From Streptomyces hydrogenans (lineage in GTDB: Bacteria > Actinomycetota > Actinomycetes > Streptomycetales > Streptomycetaceae), in NCBI RefSeq assembly GCF_014656075.1, contig NZ_BNBS01000009.1:6377-70376 (forward strand): a stretch of DNA of 64,000 nucleotides, in the 5' to 3' direction. How positions within the stretch are numbered: the stretch's first letter is position 1; the number at the start of each line of letters is the position of its first letter. This document shows, piece after piece, positions 17,128 through 24,433 of this stretch. Under the pieces are notes generated by a model that worked only from the letters and a program-made list of their open reading frames with translations, did no database searches and was not told the DNA's origin. A program made the translations under genes and the position numbers.

Positions 17128-17697
17128 ATGTGTCGCATGACCGAGGTGTCCTCGCTCACAGGACGGCTGCTCGTGGCCACCCCCGCCCTCGCGGACCCGA
17201 ACTTCGACCGCGCGGTGGTGCTGCTGCTCGACCACGACGACGAGGGCTCGCTCGGCGTGGTCCTCAACCGGCCCACCCCCGTCACCGTCGGTGACGTGCT
17301 CGCCGCCTGGGCCGGCCTGGCCGGCGAGCCGGGCGTCGTCTTCCAGGGCGGGCCCGTCTCCCTCGACGCGGCCCTCGGCCTCGCCGTGATCCCCGGCGAC
17401 GAGGGGCCGCTCGGCTGGCGCCGGGTCTTCGGCGCGATCGGTCTGGTCGACCTGGAGACCCCGCCCGAACTCCTCGGCCCCGCGCTTGGCGCGCTCCGCA
17501 TCTTCGCCGGCTACGCCGGCTGGGGGCCCGGCCAGCTGGAGACCGAACTGACCGAAGGCGCCTGGTACGTCGTCGAGTCCGAGCCCGGCGACGTCTCCTC
17601 CCCGACCCCCGAGACCCTCTGGCGCCAGGTCCTGCGCCGCCAGCGCGGCGAGCTCGCGATGATCGCCACCTACCCCGACGACCCTTCGCTCAACTGA
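17128..17697 (+). CDS. YqgE/AlgH family protein
   Basis: A 189-residue member of the YqgE/AlgH (DUF179) family, whose biochemical role is not settled. Family marks are the N-terminal SSLTGRLLVATPALADPNFDRAV, LNRP, FQGGPV and FAGYAGWGPGQLETEL. Two starts are possible, ATG 17128 and ATG 17137, nine bases apart; neither has a strong ribosome site, but GGGAT precedes the first at a usable distance. It is divergent from murA across about 290 bases. Confidence 0.9.
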   Translation: MCRMTEVSSLTGRLLVATPALADPNFDRAVVLLLDHDDEGSLGVVLNRPTPVTVGDVLAAWAGLAGEPGVVFQGGPVSLDAALGLAVIPGDEGPLGWRRVFGAIGLVDLETPPELLGPALGALRIFAGYAGWGPGQLETELTEGAWYVVESEPGDVSSPTPETLWRQVLRRQRGELAMIATYPDDPSLN

Positions 17698-17727
17698 GCC
17701 CCGCCGGGTTCAGTACCCTTGGGTCCC

Positions 17728-18024
17728 ATGAGCACTCTCGAGCCCGAGCGCGGGGCAGGTACGGGAACCCTCGTCGAGCCGACGCCGCAGGTGTCCCACG
17801 GTGACGGCGACCACGAGCGCTACGCCCATTACGTCCAGAAGGACAAGATCATGGCGAGTGCCCTCGACGGCACTCCCGTGGTCGCGCTGTGCGGGAAGGT
17901 CTGGGTCCCGGGGCGCGACCCCAAGAAGTACCCGGTCTGCCCGATGTGCAAGGAGATCTACGAGTCCATGGGCTCGGGCGGGGACAAGGACAAGGGCGGC
18001 AAGGACGGCGGCAAGGGGAAGTAA
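17728..18024 (+). CDS. DUF3039 family small protein
   Basis: A 98-residue actinobacterial protein of unknown function. The conserved core is ERYAHYVQKDKIMASALDG followed by a cysteine arrangement C-x17-C-x2-C (CGKVWVPG and CPMCKEIYESM), suggesting a bound zinc. The C-terminus is a Gly-Lys-Asp-rich tail (GGDKDKGGKDGGKGK). ATG at 17728, 30 bases after the YqgE gene, so the two are probably cotranscribed. A strong terminator follows. Confidence 0.85.
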   Translation: MSTLEPERGAGTGTLVEPTPQVSHGDGDHERYAHYVQKDKIMASALDGTPVVALCGKVWVPGRDPKKYPVCPMCKEIYESMGSGGDKDKGGKDGGKGK

Positions 18025-18046
18025 CCCCGCCTCCGTACCCGTCGGG

Positions 18047-18093
18047 AACGGCCCCCGTCGTACGCACCAGCGGTGCGTGCGACGGGGGCCGTT
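18047..18093 (+). terminator. Long intrinsic terminator after the DUF3039 gene
   Basis: A 22-bp stem with one G-U pair (18047-18068 with 18072-18093) and a 3-base loop, 23 bases after the stop codon. Confidence 0.9.
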
Positions 18094-18099
18094 CGTGTT

Positions 18100-18390
18100 C
18101 TCCGGGGGCGCGGCGGGGGCTTTCCGGGGACGTGCGGGCGGGTGGCTTCCCGGGGCGCGGGCGGGCGGCCTCGCGGGGGTGTGGGCGGGCGGCCTCGCGG
18201 GGCTTGGGGCGGCCTTCCGGGGTGTCGCGAGCGGTCGTCCGAAGTGCCGCGAGCGGCGGTCCGGGGCTTCGGGGGCGGCCTCCCAGGGGCGTGGGCGGGT
18301 GGCCTTGCGGGGCTTCGGGGGTGGCCTTCCGGGGTGCCGCGAGCGGTGGTCCGGGGCTCCGGGGGCGGTCTTCCGGAGCACCGTCCGCGG
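18100..18390. repeat. G-rich imperfect tandem repeat, about 110-bp unit
   Basis: Two long imperfect copies begin at 18181 and 18291 (both start GTGGGCGGG) and share GGGGCTT, GGCCTTCCGGGGTG and CGCGAGCGGT blocks in the same order. The first copy also holds a 22-base internal duplication (GTGTCGCGAGCGGTCGTCC, then GTGCCGCGAGCGGCGGTCC). Most G-runs are on the plus strand. Open frames run through it on several frames, but none has a ribosome site or family match, so I treat it as non-coding. Confidence 0.6.
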
Positions 18391-18396
18391 GCCTGA

Positions 18397-18412
18397 ATTG
18401 GTCGAGACCTCT
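18397..18412. promoter_or_regulatory. DasR-type operator (dre)
   Basis: ATTGGTCGAGACCTCT agrees with the dre consensus ACTGGTCTAGACCACT at 13 of 16 positions. It ends on the first base of the -35 element of the transporter promoter. DasR is the GlcNAc-responsive GntR repressor of Streptomyces, which fits an operon that ends in a hexosaminidase. Confidence 0.7.
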
Positions 18413-18440
18413 TGTCGTGATCGCCGGGCGCGCCTAACCT
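18412..18440 (+). promoter_or_regulatory. Promoter of the sugar ABC transporter operon
   Basis: TTGTCG (18412-18417), a 17-base spacer and TAACCT (18435-18440). The dre operator abuts the -35 element, a position suited to repression. Confidence 0.55.
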
Positions 18441-18470
18441 CACCGCTGTTGTTGTGAGGAACGAAACGCC

Positions 18471-18489
18471 CGTTGCGCATGCTGCAACG
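18471..18489. promoter_or_regulatory. Inverted repeat in the transporter leader
   Basis: CGTTGC-GCATGCT-GCAACG, a 6-bp perfect inverted repeat 20 bases before the start codon. It may be a second operator or a hairpin next to the ribosome site. Confidence 0.4.
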
Positions 18490-18509
18490 CACGCTCGGAG
18501 GGGAACGTC

Positions 18510-19814
18510 ATGAAGCTTCCTGCCCGGATCGCCGCCCCCGTCGCCCTGTCGCTCGCCGCCCTCGTCCTGGCCGCGTGCGCCCCCCAGACCTCCGCCCCCG
18601 CCGCCGGCGGGGACGAGAAGACCGGCACCCTGCGCGTCTGGCTCTTCCAAGAGGTCGCCAACCAGCCCAAGGAGAAGGTCGTCGACGGGGTCGTCGCCGC
18701 CTTCGAGAAGAAGCACCCCGGCGTCGACGTCGAGGTCGAGTACATCCCCGTCGAGACCCGCGCCCAGCGCGTCAAGGCGGCCTTCAACGACCCGAAGTCC
18801 GCCCCCGACGTCATCGAGTACGGCAACACCGACACCGCCGGCTACGTCGAGGACGGCGGGCTCGCCGACGTCACCGCCGAGTTCGCCGCCTGGGACCAGT
18901 CCGCCGACACCGACGCCACCGCCAGGGAGTCCGTCACCGTCGGCGGAAAGGTCTACGGCGCCCCGCTCTTCGTCGGCGTCCGCGCCCTCTACTACCGCAC
19001 CGACGTCTTCCGGGAACTCGGCCTCGCCGCCCCCGCGACCCAGGACGAACTCGTCGCGACCGCGAAGCGGATCCGCAAGGAGCGGCCGGAACTGTACGGC
19101 CTCGCCGCCGGCGGAGCCTTCACCTACGGCGCCCTGCCCTTCGTCTGGGCCGCCGGCGGCGACCTCGCCACCCGGGACGGCTCCGGCGCCTACGAGGCCG
19201 CCCTCGACTCCGACGCCGCCGTCAGGGGCCTCACCACCTACACCTCGCTCCTCGGCGACGACAACTGCCCCGCCGCCACCTGCGCCCAGATGGGCGGCAA
19301 CGCCACCATCACCGCCTTCGCCGCGGGCAAGGCCGGCATGGCCATCGGCGGCGACTTCAGCCACGCCGCCGTCGAGGCCGGCCAGGTCAAGGGCAAGTAC
19401 GCCGTCGTCCCGCTGCCCGGCACCACCCCCGGCTCCATCGCCCCCGCCTTCGCCGGCGGCAACAACATCGGCGTCCTGAAGTCCACCTCGCACCGCACCC
19501 TCGCCGTCGACCTCATGAAGGGCCTGGCGGGCAAGGAGACCCAGGCCGGGCTCTTCGACGCGATGGGCTTCCTCCCCACCTTCACCGACGTCCGCGCCGA
19601 CGCCGCCCGCCGCAAGCCCTTCGTGAAGCCCTTCATCGACACCCTCGCCGCCGGCACGAAGTTCGTGCCCGCCACCCCCGCCTGGGGCCGCATCGACTCC
19701 TCGCTCGTCGTCCCCACGATGCTCCAGGAGATCGCCAGCGGCCGGAAGGACGTGCGGACCGCCGCCGGCGACGCGGCGAAGAAGATGGACGCGGCCTTCG
19801 CCGAGGCGGGGTGA
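18510..19814 (+). CDS. Sugar ABC transporter substrate-binding lipoprotein
   Basis: A 434-residue extracellular solute-binding protein of family 1 (CUT1 type). The signal peptide ends in the lipobox VLAAC (Cys near residue 23), so the mature protein is a membrane-anchored lipoprotein. The body has the usual two-lobe pattern (GTLRVWLFQEVANQPKEKVV; NTDTAGYVEDGGLADVTAEFA; MGGNATITAFAAGKAGMAIGG). ATG start with GGAGGGG. It is the first gene of a four-gene operon with two permeases and a GH20 hexosaminidase, so the likely ligand is a GlcNAc-containing oligosaccharide. No ATPase is encoded nearby; Streptomyces commonly uses the shared ATPase MsiK. Confidence 0.9.
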   Translation: MKLPARIAAPVALSLAALVLAACAPQTSAPAAGGDEKTGTLRVWLFQEVANQPKEKVVDGVVAAFEKKHPGVDVEVEYIPVETRAQRVKAAFNDPKSAPDVIEYGNTDTAGYVEDGGLADVTAEFAAWDQSADTDATARESVTVGGKVYGAPLFVGVRALYYRTDVFRELGLAAPATQDELVATAKRIRKERPELYGLAAGGAFTYGALPFVWAAGGDLATRDGSGAYEAALDSDAAVRGLTTYTSLLGDDNCPAATCAQMGGNATITAFAAGKAGMAIGGDFSHAAVEAGQVKGKYAVVPLPGTTPGSIAPAFAGGNNIGVLKSTSHRTLAVDLMKGLAGKETQAGLFDAMGFLPTFTDVRADAARRKPFVKPFIDTLAAGTKFVPATPAWGRIDSSLVVPTMLQEIASGRKDVRTAAGDAAKKMDAAFAEAG

Positions 19815-19819
19815 CCCGC

Positions 19820-20773
19820 GTGACGCTCACCGCCCCCGCGCCGCCGGCCCCCGCGGACACCGCGAAACGGCCCGTCCGCCGCCCCCGGAGCCGTACCGGC
19901 ACCTCCTCCTGGACCCCCTGGCTCTACCTCCTGCCCGCCCTCGCCGTGCTCGGCGCCCTGCTCGTCTACCCCGTCTACCAGCTGGGCCTGATCTCCTTCC
20001 TGGAGTACACCCAGGCCCAGGTCAGCGGCGGCGAACCCACCTCCTTCCAGGGCCTCGGCAACTACACGGCCCTCTTCGCCGACCCGCAGTTCCGTCAGGT
20101 CCTCCTGGCCACCGTCGTCTTCGCCGCCGCCTGCGTGGCCGGCACCCTCGCCGTCGGCTGCACGCTCGCCGTGCTCCTCACCCGGGTGCGGGCGCTGCCC
20201 CGCCTCGCGCTGATGCTCGCCGCGCTCGGCGCCTGGGCCACCCCCGCCGTCACCGGCTCCACCGTCTGGGTCTTCCTCTTCGACGCCGACTTCGGACCGG
20301 TCAACAAGCTCCTCGGCCTCGGCGACTTCTCCTGGACCTACGGGCGGTACAGCGCCTTCGCGCTCGTCCTCCTCGAAGTCGTCTGGTGCTCGTTCCCCTT
20401 CGTGATGGTCACCGTCTACGCCGGGATCCGGGCCGTCCCCACCGAGGTCCTGGAGGCCGCCGCCCTCGACGGCGCCTCCCAGTGGCGGATCTGGCGCGGC
20501 GTGACCGCGCCGCTGCTCCGCCCGATCCTCGCCGTCGTCACCATCCAGTCCGTCATCTGGGACTTCAAGGTCTTCACCCAGATCTACGTGATGACGGGCG
20601 GCGGCGGCATCGCCGGGCAGAACCTGGTCCTCAACGTCTACGCCTACCAGCAGGCGTTCGCCTCCTCCCGGTACAGCCTGGGCGCGGCGATCGGCGTCGT
20701 GATGCTGCTGATCCTGCTCGCCGTGACCCTGGTGTACCTGAGGCTGCTGCGCCGTCAGGGGGAGGAGCTGTGA
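19820..20773 (+). CDS. Sugar ABC transporter permease 1 (MalF type)
   Basis: A 317-residue inner-membrane permease with six or seven TM segments and a proline/arginine-rich cytoplasmic N-terminus. The permease signature (EAA motif) is EAAALDGASQWRIWRGVTAPLLRPI near residues 210-235. Start taken at GTG 19820, with CGGGG upstream; GTG 19811, which overlaps the stop of the binding protein gene, is equally open. The end overlaps the next permease gene. Confidence 0.9.
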   Translation: MTLTAPAPPAPADTAKRPVRRPRSRTGTSSWTPWLYLLPALAVLGALLVYPVYQLGLISFLEYTQAQVSGGEPTSFQGLGNYTALFADPQFRQVLLATVVFAAACVAGTLAVGCTLAVLLTRVRALPRLALMLAALGAWATPAVTGSTVWVFLFDADFGPVNKLLGLGDFSWTYGRYSAFALVLLEVVWCSFPFVMVTVYAGIRAVPTEVLEAAALDGASQWRIWRGVTAPLLRPILAVVTIQSVIWDFKVFTQIYVMTGGGGIAGQNLVLNVYAYQQAFASSRYSLGAAIGVVMLLILLAVTLVYLRLLRRQGEEL

Positions 20774-21618
20774 CCGCCCCCCGCGTCCTCGGCGTCCGCC
20801 GACCCGGACGGCTGCTCGCCGAGGCGGCCGCGCTCCTCACCGCCGTCGTCGTCGCCTTCCCGCTGTACTGGATGGTCCTCTCCGCCCTCAAACCGGCCGG
20901 CGAGATCCAGTCGACCCGCCCCCGCCCGTGGACCCTCTCCCCGTCCCTCGACTCCTTCCGGCGGGTCTTCGAGCAGCAGGACTTCGGGCGCTACTTCCTC
21001 AACAGCCTCCTGGTGGCGACCGCCGTCGTGCTCGCCTCCGCCGTCATCGCCTTCCTCGCCGCGACCGCCGTCACCCGCTTCCGCTTCCGGTTCCGCACCA
21101 CGCTCCTGGTGATGTTCCTGGTCGCGCAGATGGTGCCGGTCGAGGCGCTGACCATCCCGCTGTTCTTCCTCATGCGCGACGCCGGACTCCTCAACACCCT
21201 CGGCTCGCTCGTCCTGCCGCACCTCGCCTTCTCGCTGCCCTTCGCGATCTGGATGCTGCGCGGCTTCGTCCGGGCCGTGCCGGAGGCGCTGGAGGAGCAG
21301 GCCCGGATCGACGGGGCGAGCCACGCGCGCTTCCTGTGGACGATCCTCTTCCCGCTGGTCCTGCCCGGGCTCGTCGCGACCAGCGTCTTCTCGTTCATCT
21401 CCACCTGGAACGACTTCCTCTTCGCCAAGTCGTTCCTCATCAGCGACACCTCGCAGTCGACCCTCCCGATGGCCCTGCTCGTCTTCTTCAAACCCGACGA
21501 GAACGACTGGGGAGGAATCATGGCCGGGTCGACCGTGATGACGATCCCGGTGCTCGTCTTCTTCGTACTCGTACAGCGCCGCCTGGTCTCCGGACTGGGC
21601 GGGGCGGTGAAGGACTGA
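20770..21618 (+). CDS. Sugar ABC transporter permease 2 (MalG type)
   Basis: A 282-residue permease with six TM segments. The EAA loop reads EEQARIDGASHARFLWTILFPLVLPG, and the MalG-like end has STWNDFLFAKSFL. GTG start overlaps the stop of the first permease by four bases (GTGA) with GGAGGAG upstream, so translation is coupled. It works with the preceding permease and lipoprotein. Confidence 0.92.
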   Translation: MTAPRVLGVRRPGRLLAEAAALLTAVVVAFPLYWMVLSALKPAGEIQSTRPRPWTLSPSLDSFRRVFEQQDFGRYFLNSLLVATAVVLASAVIAFLAATAVTRFRFRFRTTLLVMFLVAQMVPVEALTIPLFFLMRDAGLLNTLGSLVLPHLAFSLPFAIWMLRGFVRAVPEALEEQARIDGASHARFLWTILFPLVLPGLVATSVFSFISTWNDFLFAKSFLISDTSQSTLPMALLVFFKPDENDWGGIMAGSTVMTIPVLVFFVLVQRRLVSGLGGAVKD

Positions 21619-21622
21619 CGCG

Positions 21623-23248
21623 ATGACCGACACGGACCTGATCCCGGCGCCCCTGACGGCCGGCCACCCGGAGGGCCTGCTCCCGCTCGGCGCGGGCACC
21701 ACCCTCGACGCCGGACCCGGCACCGGCCCCACCGCCCGCTGGCTGCGCTCCGTCCTCGGGGACGCCACCGGCCTGCCCCTCCCCGACGGCACCGGCCCGG
21801 GCGCGGTCCGGCTGCGGATCTCCCCGGAGACGGAGAAGGAGTACGGCCCCGAGGGCTACCGCCTCTCCGTGAGCGGCGACGGCGTCCTCCTCGACGGCGG
21901 CGGCCCCGCCGGGCTCTTCTGGGGCGCCCAGACCCTCCGGCAGCTCCTCGGCCCCGACGCGTACCGCCGGGCGCCGCTGCCCGGGCGGACCTGGGCGCTG
22001 CCGTACACCGAGGTCGCCGACCGTCCCCGCTTCGGCTGGCGCGGCCTGCTCCTCGACGTCTCCCGGCACTTCACCGCCAAGGAGGACGTGCTGCGGCTGC
22101 TCGACCTGATGGCCGCGCACAAGCTGAACGTCTTCCACTTCCACCTCACCGACGACCAGGGCTGGCGGATCGAGATCGAGCGGTACCCGCGGCTCACCGA
22201 GGTCGGGTCCTGGCGGGCCCGCTCCAAGTGGGGGCACCGGGCCTCACCGCTGTGGAACGACACCCCGCACGGCGGGTACTACACCAAGGACGACATCCGC
22301 GAGATCGTCGCCCACGCCGCCGCCCGGCACATCACCGTCGTCCCCGAGATCGACCTCCCCGGCCACTCGCAGGCCGCCATCGCCGCCTACCCCTGGCTCG
22401 GCAACACCGACGTCGTCGACACCACCGCCCTCACCGTCTGGGACACCTGGGGCGTCAACCCGAACGTGCTCGCCCCGACCGAGGAGGTGCTCCGCTTCTA
22501 CGAGGGCGTCTTCGAGGAGGTCCTGGAGCTCTTCCCGTCGACCTTCGTGCACGTCGGCGGCGACGAGTGCCCCAAGGAGCAGTGGAAGGCGTCCCCGGCC
22601 GCGCAGGCCCGGATCGCGGAGCTGGGCGTCGGCGACGAGGACGGGCTCCAGTCCTGGTTCATCCGGCACTTCGACCGCTGGCTCGCCGACCGGGGCCGGC
22701 GCCTCATCGGCTGGGACGAGATCCTGGAGGGCGGTCTGGCCGAGGGCGCGGCCGTGTCGTCCTGGCGCGGCTACGGCGGCGGGATCGCCGCCGCCGAGGC
22801 CGGGCACGACGTCGTCATGTGCCCCGAGCAGCAGGTCTACCTCGACCACCGGCAGGACGGCGGCGAGGACGAGCCCGTGCCGATCGGCTTCGTGCGCACC
22901 CTGGAGGACGTCTACCGCTTCGAGCCCGTCCCGCCGGGCCTGTCCGAGGCGGCGGCCCGTCACGTCCTGGGCACCCAGGCCAACGTGTGGACCGAGGTGA
23001 TGGAGAACCGCGCCCGCGTCGACTACCAGGTCTTCCCCCGCCTCGCCGCCTTCGCCGAGGTCGCCTGGTCCGCGCTGCCCGCCCCCGCCGACCGCGACAC
23101 GGACGGCTTCCTGCGCCGCATGGAGACCCACTACCGGCGCCTCGACGCCCTCGGCGTCGCCTACCGGCCGCCGTCCGGACCCGCGCCCTGGCAGCGCCGC
23201 CCCGGTCTCCTCGGGCGCCCGATCGACGGACCGCCCCCGATCGTGTGA
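21623..23248 (+). CDS. Beta-N-acetylhexosaminidase, glycoside hydrolase family 20
   Basis: Removes terminal GlcNAc or GalNAc from oligosaccharides by substrate-assisted catalysis. The catalytic pair is Asp314-Glu315 in VHVGGDECPKEQW. A GH20b-like N-terminal domain (residues 1-125) precedes the (beta/alpha)8 barrel, which begins at RFGWRGLLLDVSRHF and includes HLTDDQGWRIEI. There is no signal peptide, so it acts inside the cell on imported chito-oligosaccharides. It starts four bases after the permease gene and shares the dre-controlled promoter. Length (541) is normal for the family. Confidence 0.93.
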   Translation: MTDTDLIPAPLTAGHPEGLLPLGAGTTLDAGPGTGPTARWLRSVLGDATGLPLPDGTGPGAVRLRISPETEKEYGPEGYRLSVSGDGVLLDGGGPAGLFWGAQTLRQLLGPDAYRRAPLPGRTWALPYTEVADRPRFGWRGLLLDVSRHFTAKEDVLRLLDLMAAHKLNVFHFHLTDDQGWRIEIERYPRLTEVGSWRARSKWGHRASPLWNDTPHGGYYTKDDIREIVAHAAARHITVVPEIDLPGHSQAAIAAYPWLGNTDVVDTTALTVWDTWGVNPNVLAPTEEVLRFYEGVFEEVLELFPSTFVHVGGDECPKEQWKASPAAQARIAELGVGDEDGLQSWFIRHFDRWLADRGRRLIGWDEILEGGLAEGAAVSSWRGYGGGIAAAEAGHDVVMCPEQQVYLDHRQDGGEDEPVPIGFVRTLEDVYRFEPVPPGLSEAAARHVLGTQANVWTEVMENRARVDYQVFPRLAAFAEVAWSALPAPADRDTDGFLRRMETHYRRLDALGVAYRPPSGPAPWQRRPGLLGRPIDGPPPIV

Positions 23249-23557
23249 GCCGTCTCGCTTCCCGGGGTCACCCGGGAGCGGCGAAACGGGAGTTACCTTC
23301 TCTCTCAGGACGTCCCCAGGCGTCCCGGGACGGTTCAGGCCGTCCCGGGCCTCCCGGGCGACCCGGGCGCCCCGCCGGAAGGGGGCGCGCGCGGCCCCTC
23401 GCTCCGGACGGCTCGGAACATGTGCCAGAGTTGCCACGTCCGGCCTGTGAGCACGTACGGTACGCCCACACACAGGCGCGCCGTGCGCCCGCTCGCACGT
23501 GCGCGGCGGCCGGTCGCAGACGGGGACGTACCGGGACAACCGGGAAGGGGCAGCGGG
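23249..23557. other. Intergenic region, terminator-like hairpin then xdh leader
   Basis: A CCCGGGGTCACCCGGG hairpin near 23264-23279 is a plausible terminator of the hexosaminidase operon. The rest holds GC-rich sequence and the upstream region of the xanthine-dehydrogenase-type genes. I see no gene; an open frame from 23420 leads into the FAD subunit but has no ribosome site or homology before 23558. Confidence 0.4.
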
Positions 23558-24433
23558 TTGACCACGCACGCACCACAGACGGCGCAGTCCGTGACGCTGC
23601 CCGCCTCGCTCGACGAGGCGGTGGCCGCGCTGACCGCCATGCCGGCGGCCGTGCCCGTCGCCGGCGGCACCGACCTCATGGCCGCCGTCAACCGCGGTCA
23701 GCTCCGCCCCGCCGGACTCGTCGGCCTCAGCCGCATCAACGAGATCCGCGGCTGGCAGTACCAGGACGGCCACGCCCTCCTCGGCGCCGGCCTCACCCAC
23801 GCCCGCATGGGCCGCCCCGACTTCGCCGCCCTCATCCCGGCCCTCGCCGCCGCCTCCCGCGCGGCCGGACCGCCCCAGATCCGCAACGCCGGCACCCTCG
23901 GCGGCAACGTCGTCACGGCCGCCCCCACCGGCGACTCGCTGCCCGTGCTCGCCGCCCTGGAGGCGGACCTCGTCGTCGTCGGCCCGCTCGGCAGCCGCGA
24001 GATCCCCGTCTCGCACCTGCTCGCCGGCCGCGACCTGCTCGCCCCCGGCGAGCTCGTGGCCTTCGTCCGGGTGCCGCTGCTGCACGCCCCGCAGGTCTTC
24101 CTCAAGGCCACCGGCCGCACCGGTCCGGCCCGCGCCACCGCCTCCGTCGCCGTCGTCCTCGACCCGGCCCGGCGCGGCGTCCGCTGCGCCGTCGGCGCGG
24201 TCGCCCCGATGCCGCTGCGCCCGCTGGAGGCCGAGCGCTGGATCGCCTCCCTGGTGGACTGGGACAACGACCGGGGGCTGGCCCCGGAGGCCCTGACGGC
24301 CTTCGGCGAGTACGTGGCCGCCGCCTGCGTCCCCGATCCGCCGGGTGACGAGCAACTGCCGCCCGCCGTCCTGCACCTGCGGCGCACCGTCGCCACACTC
24401 GCCCGCCGGGCACTGGGGAGGGCCCTGTCGTGA
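23558..24433 (+). CDS. FAD-binding subunit of a xanthine-dehydrogenase-type molybdoenzyme
   Basis: A 291-residue CoxM/XdhB-type subunit that passes electrons through FAD. The FAD motif appears as PVAGGTDLMAAVNRG near residues 33-47 and RNAGTLGGNVVTAAPTGDSLP near 109-129. Start is TTG 23558, chosen because GGGAAGGGG lies eight to sixteen bases upstream. The end overlaps the iron-sulfur gene by four bases (GTGA), so the three subunits are translated in a coupled way. Likely substrate class is purines, by analogy. Confidence 0.88.
   Translation: MTTHAPQTAQSVTLPASLDEAVAALTAMPAAVPVAGGTDLMAAVNRGQLRPAGLVGLSRINEIRGWQYQDGHALLGAGLTHARMGRPDFAALIPALAAASRAAGPPQIRNAGTLGGNVVTAAPTGDSLPVLAALEADLVVVGPLGSREIPVSHLLAGRDLLAPGELVAFVRVPLLHAPQVFLKATGRTGPARATASVAVVLDPARRGVRCAVGAVAPMPLRPLEAERWIASLVDWDNDRGLAPEALTAFGEYVAAACVPDPPGDEQLPPAVLHLRRTVATLARRALGRALS

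Noticed and set aside
17710..18492. Minus-strand open frame with RSRHxGRP-like repeats over the G-rich region
   Set aside because: The repeat pattern comes from the DNA duplication; other frames are open as well, it crosses a strong terminator and the DUF3039 gene, and there is no ribosome site.
18473..19810. Long plus-strand frame in front of permease 1
   Set aside because: It is out of frame with the binding-protein gene that occupies the same bases; permease homology begins only at about 19820.
22228..24348. Long Arg/Pro-rich plus-strand frame across the hexosaminidase and FAD subunit genes
   Set aside because: Shadow of two genes in other frames; it crosses an intergenic region and has no recognisable domain.
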